Of a stretch of 64,000 nt of DNA, positions 41,139 through 51,225 are shown piece after piece; within the stretch, counting starts at the first letter, position 1, and each line of letters begins with the position of its first letter. The DNA is from Paraburkholderia acidicola. Lineage in GTDB: Bacteria > Pseudomonadota > Gammaproteobacteria > Burkholderiales > Burkholderiaceae. A program made the position numbers and the translations under genes. The stretch covers positions 744,001 to 808,000 of the forward strand of contig NZ_MTZV01000004.1 of assembly GCF_002362315.1 (NCBI RefSeq), given 5' to 3'. The notes under the pieces were generated by a model. That model did not search any database and had not been told where the DNA came from. It saw nothing but the letters and a program-made list of their open reading frames with translations.

Positions 41139-41873
41139 ATGAGCACACCACCGCTGACCGTCACCGCCCCCGTTCTGCGTCCGCCGTTCCGCTATCTGGC
41201 GATCGAAGGTCCGATCGGTGTCGGCAAGACCTCGTTGACGCGACGGCTCGCTGAGCGCTGGTCGATGCGCACGCTGTTCGAGCGGCCGCAGGACAATCCG
41301 TTTCTCGAACGCTTCTATCGCGACACCGCGCGTTATGCGCTGCCTACGCAACTGCATTTCGCGTTGCAGCGCGCCCAGCAGGCGCAGGAAATCGCCGCTG
41401 CGCACGCAAGCGGCGTAGCGCTGGTCGCCGATTTCATGACGCAGAAGAACGACATCTTCGCGCGGCTGACCTTGCCCGACGACGAGTGGAACCTGTATCG
41501 CGCGCTCTCTACACGGATCGATGCGCACTCTTCGGCAAGCGAAGGAAGTGCACGCGGTGCGCTCGAAGGCAGTGCCCGCACAGCGCCCGCGCCCGACCTG
41601 GTCGTCTATCTGCAGGCGAGCCCCGAGGTGCTGTTTGCGCGCATCCAGAAGCGCGCCGTGCCGATGGAACTGCAGATTCCGGATGCCTATCTGCGCGCGC
41701 TGTGCGACGCGTACAACGACTTCTTCTACCATTACGACCGCACGCCGGTGCTGACGGTCAACGCAGAACATCTGAACCCGCTCGACTCCGATGCGGACCT
41801 CGCGCTGCTGGTCGAACGTATCGAGACGATGCGCGGACGCAAGGAGTTCTTCGTGAAGGGCACGTCGCTATAA
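41139..41873 (+). CDS. Deoxynucleoside kinase (dGK/dCK type) with an 8-residue duplication
   Basis: A 244-residue P-loop kinase that phosphorylates deoxynucleosides. P-loop [20 protein letters not shown], the base-binding [34 protein letters not shown] and [20 protein letters not shown] (lid Arg) match the family. Between the EWNLYRAL helix and LVVYLQ there is an extra 14-16 residues with the pattern [16 protein letters not shown], encoded by an imperfect 24-bp duplication. The start at 41139 is chosen by family length. It lies between folK and panB. Confidence 0.85.
   Translation: MSTPPLTVTAPVLRPPFRYLAIEGPIGVGKTSLTRRLAERWSMRTLFERPQDNPFLERFYRDTARYALPTQLHFALQRAQQAQEIAAAHASGVALVADFMTQKNDIFARLTLPDDEWNLYRALSTRIDAHSSASEGSARGALEGSARTAPAPDLVVYLQASPEVLFARIQKRAVPMELQIPDAYLRALCDAYNDFFYHYDRTPVLTVNAEHLNPLDSDADLALLVERIETMRGRKEFFVKGTSL
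41540..41587 (+). repeat. 24-bp imperfect tandem duplication inside the deoxynucleoside kinase gene
   Basis: Two 24-bp units lie at 41540-41563 and 41564-41587 and differ at a handful of positions. They encode EGSAR-based octads in a loop where the family normally has a few residues, so the frame is kept. Confidence 0.65.
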
Positions 41874-41949
41874 GCGATATCGCTATCAACGCCGCGGCTT
41901 CACACGACGGCTTTTCAACGTACCTCCACTCACTGGATCTGGATTCCCC

Positions 41950-42765
41950 ATGACCTATCTGCAGGAAGCGGCCCGGAACGCGATTACGGTCCCGAAGCTT
42001 CAGGCGATGCGCGACGCCGGCGAAAAAATCGCCATGCTCACGTGCTATGACGCGAGCTTTGCCGCGCTGCTCGACCGCGCGGGCGTCGATGTGCTGCTGA
42101 TCGGCGATTCGCTCGGCAATGTGCTGCAAGGACATGCGACGACGCTGCCTGTTTCGCTCAACGACATCGCGTATCACACCGCCTGCGTCGCGCGTGCGCA
42201 GCCGTCCGCGCTCGTCGTCGCGGATCTGCCGTTCGGTACCTACGGCACCCCCACCGATGCGTTCGCGAGCGCAACGCAGGTGATGCGGGCCGGTGCGCAG
42301 ATGGTGAAGATCGAGGGTGGCGAGTGGCTTGCCGAGACGGTGCGGTTTCTGATTGAACGCGCTGTGCCGGTCTGTGCGCATGTCGGGCTCACGCCGCAAT
42401 CGGTGCATGCGTTTGGTGGATTCAAGGTACAGGGCAAGACCGAGGCCGGTGCGAGCCAGCTATTGCGCGACTCGCGGGCGCTACAGGATGCGGGCGCGCA
42501 ACTGGTCGTGATCGAAGCGATTCCGACGCTGCTTGCCGCCGAAGTCACGCAGCAGTTGCGTATTCCAACTATCGGTATCGGGGCGGGCGTCGATTGTTCG
42601 GGTCAGGTGCTCGTGCTGCACGACATGCTGGGGATTTTCCCCGGCAAGCGCCCGCGCTTCGTGAAGGATTTCACGCAGGGGCAGCCGGGTATCTTCGCTG
42701 CTGTCGATGCGTATGTTCGTGCGGTGAAGGATCGGTCGTTTCCGGGCCCTGAACATACGTTTTGA
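41950..42765 (+). CDS. panB: 3-methyl-2-oxobutanoate hydroxymethyltransferase PanB
   Basis: PanB (271 aa) adds a hydroxymethyl group from methylene-tetrahydrofolate to alpha-ketoisovalerate, the first step to pantothenate. [85 protein letters not shown] and [20 protein letters not shown] are all canonical, including the metal ligands Asp and Glu. It uses the same folate pathway that folK feeds. No panC is adjacent. Confidence 0.97.
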   Translation: MTYLQEAARNAITVPKLQAMRDAGEKIAMLTCYDASFAALLDRAGVDVLLIGDSLGNVLQGHATTLPVSLNDIAYHTACVARAQPSALVVADLPFGTYGTPTDAFASATQVMRAGAQMVKIEGGEWLAETVRFLIERAVPVCAHVGLTPQSVHAFGGFKVQGKTEAGASQLLRDSRALQDAGAQLVVIEAIPTLLAAEVTQQLRIPTIGIGAGVDCSGQVLVLHDMLGIFPGKRPRFVKDFTQGQPGIFAAVDAYVRAVKDRSFPGPEHTF

Positions 42766-42884
42766 GCGGGGTGTCTGTCGCGCTTGCGCCGGTCACCGGT
42801 CGTGCGCTCGTAATGTGGACAGGCAGTGCGCCAGGCAATGTGTTGCCGGGCATCGGCGCAACGCAGATCGGCCCGCTCCTCCTG

Positions 42885-44813
42885 TTAAGTCGCGGCCAAT
42901 GCACTAACAATGCGAGCTGGCAATGCGCCGCGCAATGCATTGCTTAGCATCAGAGCGTCGGCACGCAGCAGGTCGGCCCGCGTAAGCACACGCTCCGCCG
43001 CGTGCAGCGCCGGGTCTTCGAGCAAGACCGCACGCATCACACCAGGCAACACGCCCGAATCCAGCGGCGGCGTCCACCACGTTCCATCGAGCTTCACGAA
43101 CACATTCGAGCGACCGCCTTCGGTCAGCTCGTCGCGTTCGTTGAAGAACAGCGTATCGAATGCGTGATGTGCTTCGGCCTCACGCCAGCCACGATCGTAA
43201 TCCGCGCGGCGCGTCGTCTTGTGCCGCAGCAACGGATCGTCGGCCTGTGTAGCGGTGAATCCGCGTTCGGGCGCGAGCAGCACACCGACCTCACCGGGGG
43301 GTAACGCGGCAAGCGGCGCAGCGACAATCTGCGCATCGCCGTTCTTGCCGACCGCGAGCCGCACGCGGTGCTCGGCACCGGCTGGCAACGCAGCGCGCTG
43401 CGCCTCGAGTTGCGCACGCACCGCAGCGACATCGAAACGAAAATCGAAGTAGCCCGCGCTCGCAGACAGCCGCGCCAGATGACGTTCGAGATGACGGATA
43501 CCGTCCTCGTGCGTCGCGTACATCGTCTCGAACAGCTCGAAGCCGGGATCGGCTTCAGTCAGGAATCGGGCTTTCAACTGACACTCCTCGTATTCGTCGG
43601 CGGCGACACTGTCGAGCACGATACCCGCGCCGACGCCCATGGTTCCATTGCGCTTGCCAGTGCGGCTCGCGGCCTCGAGCGTCAACGTACGGATCGCAAC
43701 CGACAGGCAGAAATCGCCGCAAAGCTCTTCTTCGACTGAATCCGGTGCGGGCGCATCGAGCCAGCCGATCGCGCCAGTGTATAGCCCGCGCGGCGTCGTT
43801 TCGAGCGTGTCGATCAGTTGCATCGTACGATGCTTCGGCGCACCCGTGATCGATCCGCAAGGAAACAGCGCACGCAGCACATCGGCGAACGACGTGCGCG
43901 GACGCAATGCAGCCGTCACCGTCGACGTCATCTGCCACACCGACGCATACGGCTCAACCGAGAACAACGCCGGCACGCGCACCGAACCGATGCGCGCCAC
44001 TCTCGATAGATCGTTGCGCAGCAGATCGACGATCATCACGTTTTCGGCGCGGTTCTTCGGATCGCTGGCGAGAAAATCGGCGGCACGTTGATCGTGTAAC
44101 GGATCGGCGGCGCGCGGCGCGGTGCCCTTCATCGGGCGTGCGAGCAACGTCGCCCCAGTCTTCCCGACGAACAATTCCGGCGAACACGATAGCACCCAAC
44201 GGCCATCCGGCAACGCAATCAACGCACCATACGGCACCGGCTGACGGTCGCGCAGACGCCGGTAGAGCGCGAGCGGCGCACCGAATACATCGAACGCGAG
44301 CCGGTAGGTGTAGTTGACCTGATACGAATCGCCATCGCGCAGCGCCGCGTGGATCGCGTCGATCGCGGCGGCGAACTGCTTGTTATCGACGCTCGCCCGC
44401 AGGTTCGCCGTGCCCGCCACCGAAGGCTGCTCCGCGCCGCCGTCGCGCTGCGCGAGCCATGCATCGGCGGCTTCGCGCGACAGCCTGGCGCATCGTTCGA
44501 ACAATAAAAAACGCAGCGGGGCGTCGCCCCGCTGCGTTGCTTGAAACTGCGCACTGCCCGTGTCGGTATCGATACCGGCCAGGCCGTGGCCAAACTCATA
44601 GTCTGCGAGCACGACCGCATGCAAACCCGCCCGCTGATCCGCTACGACAGCGGCAACAACCGCATCGAGTTGCACAACATCGCTACACACACGCTCGCGC
44701 ACAAACCCGGTGTACAAACGGGTCGACGGACAAAGCGCCGTCGACCCGCTATCGTCGAGCAACGCGAATACCGCATCACGTTCTTCAGCCGCCATCTCGA
44801 CCATCGGCATCAA
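42885..44813 (-). CDS. pabBC: Fused aminodeoxychorismate synthase component I and lyase (PabB-PabC)
   Basis: A 642-residue bifunctional enzyme for p-aminobenzoate. The N-terminal ~390 residues are a PabB-type chorismate-utilising domain: YQVNYTYRLAFDVFG, the LLARPMKGTAPR segment, NVMIVDLLRNDLSRVA and ALFPCGSITGAPKHRTMQLI with EEEL...CLSVAIRTL. The C-terminal ~240 residues are a class IV PLP-dependent lyase: FETMYATHEDGIRHLERHL, LRHKTTRRADYDRGWR and LTEGGRSNVFVKLDGTWWTP (Lys of the HKTT region as PLP site). The fusion puts two steps on one chain. It follows dnaJ with a 21-nt gap. Confidence 0.93.
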   Translation of the reverse strand: MMPMVEMAAEERDAVFALLDDSGSTALCPSTRLYTGFVRERVCSDVVQLDAVVAAVVADQRAGLHAVVLADYEFGHGLAGIDTDTGSAQFQATQRGDAPLRFLLFERCARLSREAADAWLAQRDGGAEQPSVAGTANLRASVDNKQFAAAIDAIHAALRDGDSYQVNYTYRLAFDVFGAPLALYRRLRDRQPVPYGALIALPDGRWVLSCSPELFVGKTGATLLARPMKGTAPRAADPLHDQRAADFLASDPKNRAENVMIVDLLRNDLSRVARIGSVRVPALFSVEPYASVWQMTSTVTAALRPRTSFADVLRALFPCGSITGAPKHRTMQLIDTLETTPRGLYTGAIGWLDAPAPDSVEEELCGDFCLSVAIRTLTLEAASRTGKRNGTMGVGAGIVLDSVAADEYEECQLKARFLTEADPGFELFETMYATHEDGIRHLERHLARLSASAGYFDFRFDVAAVRAQLEAQRAALPAGAEHRVRLAVGKNGDAQIVAAPLAALPPGEVGVLLAPERGFTATQADDPLLRHKTTRRADYDRGWREAEAHHAFDTLFFNERDELTEGGRSNVFVKLDGTWWTPPLDSGVLPGVMRAVLLEDPALHAAERVLTRADLLRADALMLSNALRGALPARIVSALAAT

Positions 44814-44834
44814 ACCGCCATCAACCGCAGCACA

Positions 44835-45974
44835 TCAATCGAAGAAGCTCTTCACCCGATCGAACCAGCTCTTGCTCTGCGGGCTATGACGCGCGCCGCC
44901 TTCAACCAGCGACTTCTCGAACTGCTGCAGCAATTCGCGCTGCTGGTCGGTGAGCTTGACCGGCGTTTCGACCTGCACGTGCACGTAGAGATCACCAGCG
45001 ATGCTCGAACGCAGCCCCTTGATCCCCTTGGCACGCAACCGGAACGTCTTGCCCGACTGGGTGCCCTCGGCCACCGTGAAGGTTGCGCGGCCGGCCAGCG
45101 TCGGCACTTCGATTTCGCCACCAAGCGCCGCGGTCGTGAACGGAATCGGCATCTGGCAGTGCAGATCGTCGCCGTCGCGCTCGAACACCGCGTGCTGCTT
45201 GATGTGGATCTCGACATACAGATCGCCCGACGGACCACCATTAATACCCGGCTCGCCGTTGCCCGCCGAGCGGATGCGCATCCCGTCATCGATGCCTGCC
45301 GGAATCTTCACTTCCAGCGTCTTGGTTTCCTTGGTCTTGCCTGCGCCATGGCAATGCGTGCAAGGCTCGGGAATATAGGTGCCGGTGCCATGACACTTCG
45401 GGCAGGTCTGCTGGATGCTGAAGAAGCCCTGCGACATGCGCACCGCGCCGGAGCCGTTACAGGTCGGGCAGGTTTCCGGCTTGGTACCGGGCTTTGCGCC
45501 CGAGCCGTGACAGATCTCGCACGACACCCAGCTCGGCACGCGAATCTGCGTGTCGTAGCCGTGAGCCGCCTGCTCGAGCGTGATTTCCATGCTGTAGCGC
45601 AGATCGGCGCCACGATACACCTGCGGGCCGGCGCTGCGGCCGCCGCGTGCGGCACCGCCGGCCGCCTGGCCGAAGATATCGCCGAAGATATCGCCGAATG
45701 CATCGGCAAACCCGCCGAACCCCTGCGCACCCGCGCCGCCCATGTTCGGGTCGACGCCTGCGTGGCCGTACTGGTCGTAGGCCGCGCGTTTCTGCGTGTC
45801 CGACAGCATTTCGTAGGCTTCCTTCACCTCCTTGAAACGCTCTTCCGAATCCTTGTTGTCCGGATTGCGGTCAGGGTGATGCTTCATCGCCAGCTTGCGA
45901 TAAGCCTTCTTGATTTCGTCGTCGCTCGCGTTCTTCGCGACGCCCAGAACCTCGTAGTAATCCCGTTTCGCCAT
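44835..45974 (-). CDS. dnaJ: Chaperone DnaJ
   Basis: DnaJ (379 aa) delivers clients to DnaK and stimulates its ATPase. The J domain carries the HPD in [11 protein letters not shown] and is followed by a Gly/Phe-rich linker ([17 protein letters not shown]). Four zinc-binding C-x2-C-x-G-x-G repeats ([32 protein letters not shown]) and the C-terminal client-binding domains ([20 protein letters not shown]) complete a full type I DnaJ. It is third in the grpE-dnaK-dnaJ order, about 256 nt after dnaK. Confidence 0.97.
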   Translation of the reverse strand: MAKRDYYEVLGVAKNASDDEIKKAYRKLAMKHHPDRNPDNKDSEERFKEVKEAYEMLSDTQKRAAYDQYGHAGVDPNMGGAGAQGFGGFADAFGDIFGDIFGQAAGGAARGGRSAGPQVYRGADLRYSMEITLEQAAHGYDTQIRVPSWVSCEICHGSGAKPGTKPETCPTCNGSGAVRMSQGFFSIQQTCPKCHGTGTYIPEPCTHCHGAGKTKETKTLEVKIPAGIDDGMRIRSAGNGEPGINGGPSGDLYVEIHIKQHAVFERDGDDLHCQMPIPFTTAALGGEIEVPTLAGRATFTVAEGTQSGKTFRLRAKGIKGLRSSIAGDLYVHVQVETPVKLTDQQRELLQQFEKSLVEGGARHSPQSKSWFDRVKSFFD

Positions 45975-46180
45975 ATCGGTTCAGCGCCCACCGCGCGGTG
46001 CAGCGCGGCGGTTCCTGTTGAATGCTGGAGTCTCTCGACTCGTTCCAGGCGCTGCGCACCGCGCCGTTTGCACGGCATGCGCAGCGTCCTCCATAAAACA
46101 AACGTGCCCGGGGAGCCGGAAGGCTCGCCAGGCGTAGTCACCGTTCATGCGCCGGATGGGCGCAGAGCGTTTTGTAGCCG

Positions 46181-46207
46181 GCCATGCGCAGCGTGGCTGC
46201 GCATGGC
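46181..46207 (-). terminator. Hairpin between dnaK and dnaJ
   Basis: GCCATGCGCAGC pairs perfectly over 12 bp with GCTGCGCATGGC around a 3-nt loop, 23 nt beyond the dnaK stop. No T run follows, so it is more likely an RNA processing or stability element that lowers dnaJ relative to dnaK. Confidence 0.45.
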
Positions 46208-46230
46208 GTGACGGTTAGACACAACCCGGC

Positions 46231-48186
46231 TTAGTCCTTCTTCACTTCCTTGAACTCGGCGTCGACGACGTCGTCTTCCGGCTGACCGGCACCACCTGCC
46301 GACGCACCCGCTGAGCCAGCCGCACCCGCTGCGGCGCCTGCTGCGCCCTGGGCGGCCTGCATGTCGGCGTACATCTTTTCGCCGAGCTTCTGCGATGCCG
46401 TTGCCACGACTTCGATCTTCGCGTCGATCGCAGCCTTGTCGCTCGCACCGCTCTTCAGCGTTTCTTCGAGGTCCTTCAACGCGGCTTCGATCTTGTCCTT
46501 CTCGCCGGCTTCGAGCTTGTCGCCGTATTCGGTGAGCGCCTTCTTCGTGCTGTGGACCAGCGCGTCGCCCTGGTTGCGGGCATCGGCCAGTTCGCGCAGC
46601 TTGTGATCTTCTTCGGCGTTCGCTTCCGCGTCCTTCACCATCTTCTCGATCTCTGCTTCCGACAGACCCGAGTTCGCCTTGATGACGATGCGGTTTTCCT
46701 TGCCGGTCGCCTTGTCTTTCGCGCCGACGTGCAGAATGCCGTTCGCGTCGATGTCGAAGCTCACTTCGATCTGCGGCACGCCACGCGGCGACGGCGGAAT
46801 ACCTTCGAGGTTGAACTCGCCCAGCAGCTTGTTGCCGGCTGCCATTTCGCGTTCGCCCTGGAACACCTTGATCGTCACGGCGCCCTGGTTGTCGTCGGCC
46901 GTCGAGTACACCTGTGCGTGTTTCGTCGGGATCGTCGTGTTCTTGTTGATCATCTTCGTCATCACGCCGCCGAGCGTTTCGATGCCGAGCGACAGCGGAG
47001 TCACGTCGAGCAGCAACACGTCCTTACGGTCACCCGACAGCACCTGGCCTTGAATCGCAGCGCCAACGGCCACGGCTTCGTCCGGGTTCACGTCACGGCG
47101 CGCGTCCTTGCCGAAGACTTCCTTCACCTTGTCCAGCACCTTCGGCATACGCGTCTGGCCGCCAACGACAATCACGTCGTCGATGTCGCTCACCTTCACG
47201 CCAGCGTCCTTGATCGCGACACGGCACGGTTCGATCGTGCGTTCGATCAGGTCTTCGACCAGCGCTTCGAGCTTCGCGCGCGTGATCTTCAGGTTCAAGT
47301 GCTTCGGACCCGAGGCGTCGGCCGTGATGTACGGCAGATTGATTTCGGTTTGCTGGCCCGACGACAGTTCGATCTTGGCTTTTTCAGCGGCTTCCTTCAG
47401 GCGTTGCAGCGCGAGCACGTCCTTCGACAGATCGACGCCCTGCTCTTTCTTGAATTCGCTGATGATGTAATCGATGATGCGCTGGTCGAAGTCTTCACCG
47501 CCGAGGAACGTATCGCCGTTCGTCGACAGCACTTCGAACTGCATTTCACCGTCAACGTCGGCGATCTCGATGATCGAGATGTCGAACGTACCGCCGCCCA
47601 GGTCGAACACGGCGATCTTGCGGTCGCCCTTTTCGGCCTTGTCGAGACCGAACGCGAGCGCGGCTGCGGTCGGCTCGTTGATGATCCGCTTCACTTCCAG
47701 ACCGGCGATGCGGCCGGCGTCTTTCGTCGCCTGGCGCTGGCTGTCGTTGAAGTACGCGGGAACCGTGATCACGGCTTCGGTGACCGGCTCGCCGAGGTAG
47801 TCTTCAGCGGTCTTCTTCATCTTGCGCAGCACTTCCGCCGAAATCTGCGGCGGGGCGAGCTTCTCGCCATGGGCTTCGACCCAGGCGTCGCCGTTATCTG
47901 CCTTGATGATCTTGTACGGCATCAGGCCGATGTCCTTCTGCACTTCCTTTTCTTCGAAGCGACGACCGATCAGGCGTTTCACGGCAAACAGCGTGTTGCG
48001 CGGGTTCGTGACCGACTGGCGTTTAGCCGGTGCGCCGACCAGCACTTCGTTGTCGTCCATGTAGGCGATGATCGACGGCGTCGTACGGGCGCCTTCCGAG
48101 TTTTCAATCACCTTGACCTGATTGCCTTCCATCACCGCCACGCACGAGTTCGTAGTGCCGAGGTCGATGCCGATAATTTTGCCCAT
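46231..48186 (-). CDS. dnaK: Chaperone DnaK (Hsp70)
   Basis: DnaK (651 aa) is the ATP-dependent Hsp70 chaperone. The N-terminal ATPase begins [20 protein letters not shown] and includes [34 protein letters not shown] and [15 protein letters not shown]. The linker [18 protein letters not shown] leads to the substrate-binding domain and lid, and the C-terminus ends [14 protein letters not shown]. The start is fixed at 48186 by family alignment and by AGGAG upstream; the longer frame adds three residues. Confidence 0.98.
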   Translation of the reverse strand: MGKIIGIDLGTTNSCVAVMEGNQVKVIENSEGARTTPSIIAYMDDNEVLVGAPAKRQSVTNPRNTLFAVKRLIGRRFEEKEVQKDIGLMPYKIIKADNGDAWVEAHGEKLAPPQISAEVLRKMKKTAEDYLGEPVTEAVITVPAYFNDSQRQATKDAGRIAGLEVKRIINEPTAAALAFGLDKAEKGDRKIAVFDLGGGTFDISIIEIADVDGEMQFEVLSTNGDTFLGGEDFDQRIIDYIISEFKKEQGVDLSKDVLALQRLKEAAEKAKIELSSGQQTEINLPYITADASGPKHLNLKITRAKLEALVEDLIERTIEPCRVAIKDAGVKVSDIDDVIVVGGQTRMPKVLDKVKEVFGKDARRDVNPDEAVAVGAAIQGQVLSGDRKDVLLLDVTPLSLGIETLGGVMTKMINKNTTIPTKHAQVYSTADDNQGAVTIKVFQGEREMAAGNKLLGEFNLEGIPPSPRGVPQIEVSFDIDANGILHVGAKDKATGKENRIVIKANSGLSEAEIEKMVKDAEANAEEDHKLRELADARNQGDALVHSTKKALTEYGDKLEAGEKDKIEAALKDLEETLKSGASDKAAIDAKIEVVATASQKLGEKMYADMQAAQGAAGAAAGAAGSAGASAGGAGQPEDDVVDAEFKEVKKD

Positions 48187-48279
48187 TTTTACCAATCTCC
48201 TGTATTTCGATCGCTGCGGAACGCCTTGTGCCTGCTGGCTTTACGGCCGATTCCGCCTCCAGATTCATACCTGCACCCA

Positions 48280-48307
48280 AGGTGAGTGCATCCGCATCGT
48301 TTTCAAG
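48280..48307 (-). promoter_or_regulatory. Possible second heat-shock promoter before dnaK
   Basis: CTTGAAA (48301-48307 on the minus strand) is a perfect sigma-32 -35 element. The -10 at the right distance is only a partial match (ACTCACCT). It lies in the 187-nt grpE-dnaK gap, about 95 nt before dnaK. Weak. Confidence 0.35.
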
Positions 48308-48373
48308 ACCTTTTACGCGATACGGTCTTTAAATATTTTCAATCGCCGGCCGATGCCAGTTGATACCAGCCGG

Positions 48374-48967
48374 TTACTTCGGCTGGGGCTGGGCGACGGT
48401 GACGAGCGCCGGCCGCAGGACGCGGTCCGCGATCACATAGCCCTTTTGCAGGACGGCGACGACGGTGTTCGGCTCCTGCTCAGCCGGCACCATCGAAATG
48501 GCCTGGTGACGGTGCGGGTCGAACTTCTCGCCGACCGGGTTCAGCGGCACGACGCGGCCTTTCTCGAGCGCACCGGTGAGCTGGCGCAGCGTCAGTTCGA
48601 CGCCCTCGCGCACCTTCACGAGGTCATCCGACGAATGCGTAAGCGCCGCTTCCAGGCTGTCGACCACCGGCAGCAGGTGTTCGGCGAAGCTCTCGATGGC
48701 GAATTTGTGCGCCTTCGTGACGTCTTCCTGGGCGCGGCGCCGCACGTTTTCCGTCTCGGCTTTAGCCCGCAGGAAGCTTTCCTGGAGCTCGACGATCTTT
48801 GCCTGGGCCTCGGCCAGTGCGGCTTCGGCCTCGCCGGCCGAGCCCTGCGCTGCGGCTGCGTCCTGCTGCAAGGCGGCGTCTGCGGCCTGGCGCGCGGCTT
48901 CGTCCTGCTTCGCCGGATCGGCAGACGCCGGGTTCTGGCCTGTCGGGTTCTCTTGCGTGTTTTCCAT
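48374..48967 (-). CDS. grpE: Nucleotide exchange factor GrpE
   Basis: GrpE (197 aa) releases ADP from DnaK. The acidic, Ala/Glu-rich N-terminal tail is followed by the long coiled coil ([40 protein letters not shown]) and the C-terminal beta domain ([22 protein letters not shown] segment, [38 protein letters not shown]). The start at 48967 (MENTQENPT) avoids 13 improbable extra residues. First gene after the heat-shock promoter at 49101-49128. Confidence 0.95.
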   Translation of the reverse strand: MENTQENPTGQNPASADPAKQDEAARQAADAALQQDAAAAQGSAGEAEAALAEAQAKIVELQESFLRAKAETENVRRRAQEDVTKAHKFAIESFAEHLLPVVDSLEAALTHSSDDLVKVREGVELTLRQLTGALEKGRVVPLNPVGEKFDPHRHQAISMVPAEQEPNTVVAVLQKGYVIADRVLRPALVTVAQPQPK

Positions 48968-49339
48968 GTCGCTGAAAGTCGTTAGAAATATAAAAACGGA
49001 AGCCAAAAAACCAGGCGGGGGCGTGTCGCTCGCGTCCGGCGCATTCTGATGTTGCTAATGCGCGACGCGGTGCGACCCGCCCCCCGCTCGCTACGAGTGC
49101 AAATAGGTCCGAAAACACCGATTTCAAGCCTTCCGGGGCAGTTTTTGCACCGCAGCCGTGCTGCGGAAACGCCCGGTTACAACCATTACTCTGCCTTCAT
49201 CGGATTGAGATTGAGCCGGATTTCCGAGTGGCCTAAACTCCATCCAAGCGTCGGAAAAGGCATGTTTACCCTTAGCTTACGCGAGCGCCTCATCGATCCG
49301 TCCTAATTGCCCGTTTCCATCCTGTGTTCAGGGGGTACC
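48968..49339. other. Intergenic region upstream of grpE
   Basis: This 372-bp stretch between grpE (leftward) and the small ORF at 49340 (rightward) holds the sigma-32 promoter at 49101-49128. I see no other gene. A long leader of about 130 nt would separate that promoter from grpE. Confidence 0.6.
49101..49128 (-). promoter_or_regulatory. Sigma-32 heat-shock promoter of grpE-dnaK-dnaJ
   Basis: CTTGAAA (49122-49128, minus strand) matches the sigma-32 -35 consensus exactly; 13 nt later ACCTATTT matches the -10 CCCCATNT at six of eight positions. It lies 134 nt upstream of the grpE start. No CIRCE inverted repeat (the HrcA operator) is seen here, so control appears to be by sigma-32. Confidence 0.8.
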
Positions 49340-49501
49340 GTGAAACTGACCTTTGCAATATCGGTGGTCGCCTTGGTACTCATTGCGGGGACCACGACCA
49401 TCTGCATGTCCGGGGCCGTCAACGAGAGCACGACCGAGTATGGTGGCGTGCACGCGACGATGGAAAAACTGTTCAATCCCCACCTGCAAGTCTGTCGATA
49501 A
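49340..49501 (+). CDS. Possible small membrane protein, 53 residues
   Basis: A GTG-initiated frame with AGGGGG 4 nt upstream. It encodes a hydrophobic segment (LTFAISVVALVLIAGTTTIC) followed by a polar tail. It could be a signal peptide or a single membrane helix. The 3' end overlaps hslR by 29 nt in the convergent direction. No family is recognised; existence is uncertain. Confidence 0.35.
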   Translation: MKLTFAISVVALVLIAGTTTICMSGAVNESTTEYGGVHATMEKLFNPHLQVCR

Positions 49502-49880
49502 TGCGCCGGTCGCGTTTCGTCGGCCGGCCCTGCAACGCCTCTGCGGGCTCCCGGTACGTCTTGCGGCGTTCCAGCTCCTGCTGCCGTTTCGCCTTGCTGT
49601 CCGCGGTTTCCGCGTAGAGCGTCTGGGCTACGCTGGCCGGCCCGCGCACGTCGCACAGGCCCAGCACCTCCACCTGCCACACCACCCGCTCGATCTCGAT
49701 CTCAACCAGGTCGCCGACACGCACGTCTCTAGCCGGCTTGACCGTCGCACCGCCAATCCTCACCTGTCCCTTCTCGACCGCCGTGGCCGCGAGCGAACGC
49801 GTCTTGAAGAAGCGCGCCGCCCATAGCCATTTGTCGATCCGCAGGCGGGCGCTTGCGTCGGTTGAAATGCGGTAGTTCAT
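49473..49880 (-). CDS. hslR: S4-domain RNA-binding heat-shock protein Hsp15
   Basis: A 135-residue S4-domain protein like HslR, which binds stalled 50S subunits with attached nascent chains and recycles them. The S4 fold is RLRIDKWLWAARFFKTRSLA and AVEKGQVRIGGATVKPARDV, with VRVGDLVEIEIERVVWQVEV. The C-terminus is basic (KAKRQQELERRKTYREPAEA, GRPTKRDRRIIDRL), as in the family. It sits between hemH and grpE in the heat-shock stretch. Confidence 0.88.
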   Translation of the reverse strand: MNYRISTDASARLRIDKWLWAARFFKTRSLAATAVEKGQVRIGGATVKPARDVRVGDLVEIEIERVVWQVEVLGLCDVRGPASVAQTLYAETADSKAKRQQELERRKTYREPAEALQGRPTKRDRRIIDRLAGGD

Positions 49881-49971
49881 CGGTTGCTCCTTCTCGCGTG
49901 GACCTGGCCCGGCGAGGTGCTACGAAATACAGGTGCCGGGCCCGCTGTCCGGCCCGGCCACACGTCGGCGC

Positions 49972-51042
49972 TCATGCCACCGCCGCGCCGTGAGGTTGCG
50001 GCGCCTGCACCGGCCAGCCCTGCAGATTGATCGCAACGATCTCGCCGAGCGCCGCAATCCACGCCGGCGCGTTATTGACACAGGGAATGCGGTGAAACTC
50101 CTTGCCGCCCGCGTGCATGAACTCGTCGCGGACTTCGATACCGATTTCCTCGATGGTTTCGAGGCAGTCGGCGGTGAAGCCCGGACAGAACACGTCCGCG
50201 CGCCGCACGCCCGCCGCGCCCAGTTCCTTCAGCGTCGGCGCGGTATACGGCTGCAGCCATTCGGCCTTACCGAAGCGCGACTGGAAGGTCACCCGGCATT
50301 CGACCGAACTCAGCTCGAGCGCCTGCATCAGCAGCGCGCCGGTTTGCTGGCATTGCTCGTGGTACGGATCGCCGAGATCGAGCGTGCGCTTGGGCACACC
50401 GTGGAAACTGAGGATGAGCTTGTCGCCGGCAGCGAAATCGGGGCGGCCGTGCGCGTGCCAGTAATGCTGCACCTGTGCCGCGAGCGCGGCGATGTACGCG
50501 GGATGGTCCGCGTACTGGCGCACGGTGCGGATCTCGGGCTGGTTGCGCATGCGTCGCAACGCCGCGAACGCGTCATCGAAGGCGGTCGCGGTCGTCGACG
50601 ACGAATACTGCGGATACATCGGCATCAGCAGCACGCGTTCGGCGCCGGCAAGCTTTAGCTGGTTCAGCATCGCCGGTATGCCTGGCGTGCCGTAGCGCAT
50701 CGCGTACTCGACGATCGTCGTGTAGCCGTTCGCCAGCAGCAACTGGCGCAACGCGTCGACCTGTTTCTCGGTATGCACGCGCAGTGGCGAGCCCTCCGGC
50801 ATCCAGACCGCGGCGTATTTCTTCGCCGACGAAACACCACGAAACGGCAGGATCAGCAGACGCAGGATGATCTGCCACAGCACGGCGGGAATCTCGACGA
50901 CACGCGGATCGGACAGGAACTGCGCGAGGTAACGGCGCACCGCGCGGGGCGTCGGTGCATCGGGGGTGCCGAGATTGATCAGCAGCACGCCGACGCGATG
51001 TGCCGCAGCAGGCTGCGAAGGCCGCTCGAGATCGAAACGCAT
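49972..51042 (-). CDS. hemH: Ferrochelatase HemH
   Basis: HemH (356 aa) inserts Fe2+ into protoporphyrin IX, the last step of haem synthesis. It has [39 protein letters not shown] with [14 protein letters not shown], and the active-site His in [20 protein letters not shown], then [19 protein letters not shown] and [20 protein letters not shown]. No extra Cys cluster for an Fe-S centre is evident at the C-terminus. The start is the ATG at 51042, after which [10 protein letters not shown] opens the protein; upstream residues in the frame look like shadow sequence. Confidence 0.95.
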   Translation of the reverse strand: MRFDLERPSQPAAAHRVGVLLINLGTPDAPTPRAVRRYLAQFLSDPRVVEIPAVLWQIILRLLILPFRGVSSAKKYAAVWMPEGSPLRVHTEKQVDALRQLLLANGYTTIVEYAMRYGTPGIPAMLNQLKLAGAERVLLMPMYPQYSSSTTATAFDDAFAALRRMRNQPEIRTVRQYADHPAYIAALAAQVQHYWHAHGRPDFAAGDKLILSFHGVPKRTLDLGDPYHEQCQQTGALLMQALELSSVECRVTFQSRFGKAEWLQPYTAPTLKELGAAGVRRADVFCPGFTADCLETIEEIGIEVRDEFMHAGGKEFHRIPCVNNAPAWIAALGEIVAINLQGWPVQAPQPHGAAVA

Positions 51043-51225
51043 AGGCAACGGGTCGGCGCGCGGGGCGCGGAGTGAGAGGCGAAAGCGGCCATTATAGCGG
51101 CGCGGCTTGCCGGACCAATCTGCGTCCACCGCGCCGACCGCGTCCGCTGGCCATCCGGCCGATTGGCGGCGCGGCCGCGGGCGCGGCAACATCCCTCATC
51201 GCCATGGAAAACCGCAGGAACCGCC

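Noticed and set aside
44541..46211. 556-codon plus-strand frame opposite pabBC and dnaJ
   Set aside because: Runs antisense over two well-identified genes; codon-bias shadow.
46552..48285. 577-codon plus-strand frame opposite dnaK
   Set aside because: Antisense shadow of dnaK caused by codon bias; no ribosome-binding site or recognisable domain.
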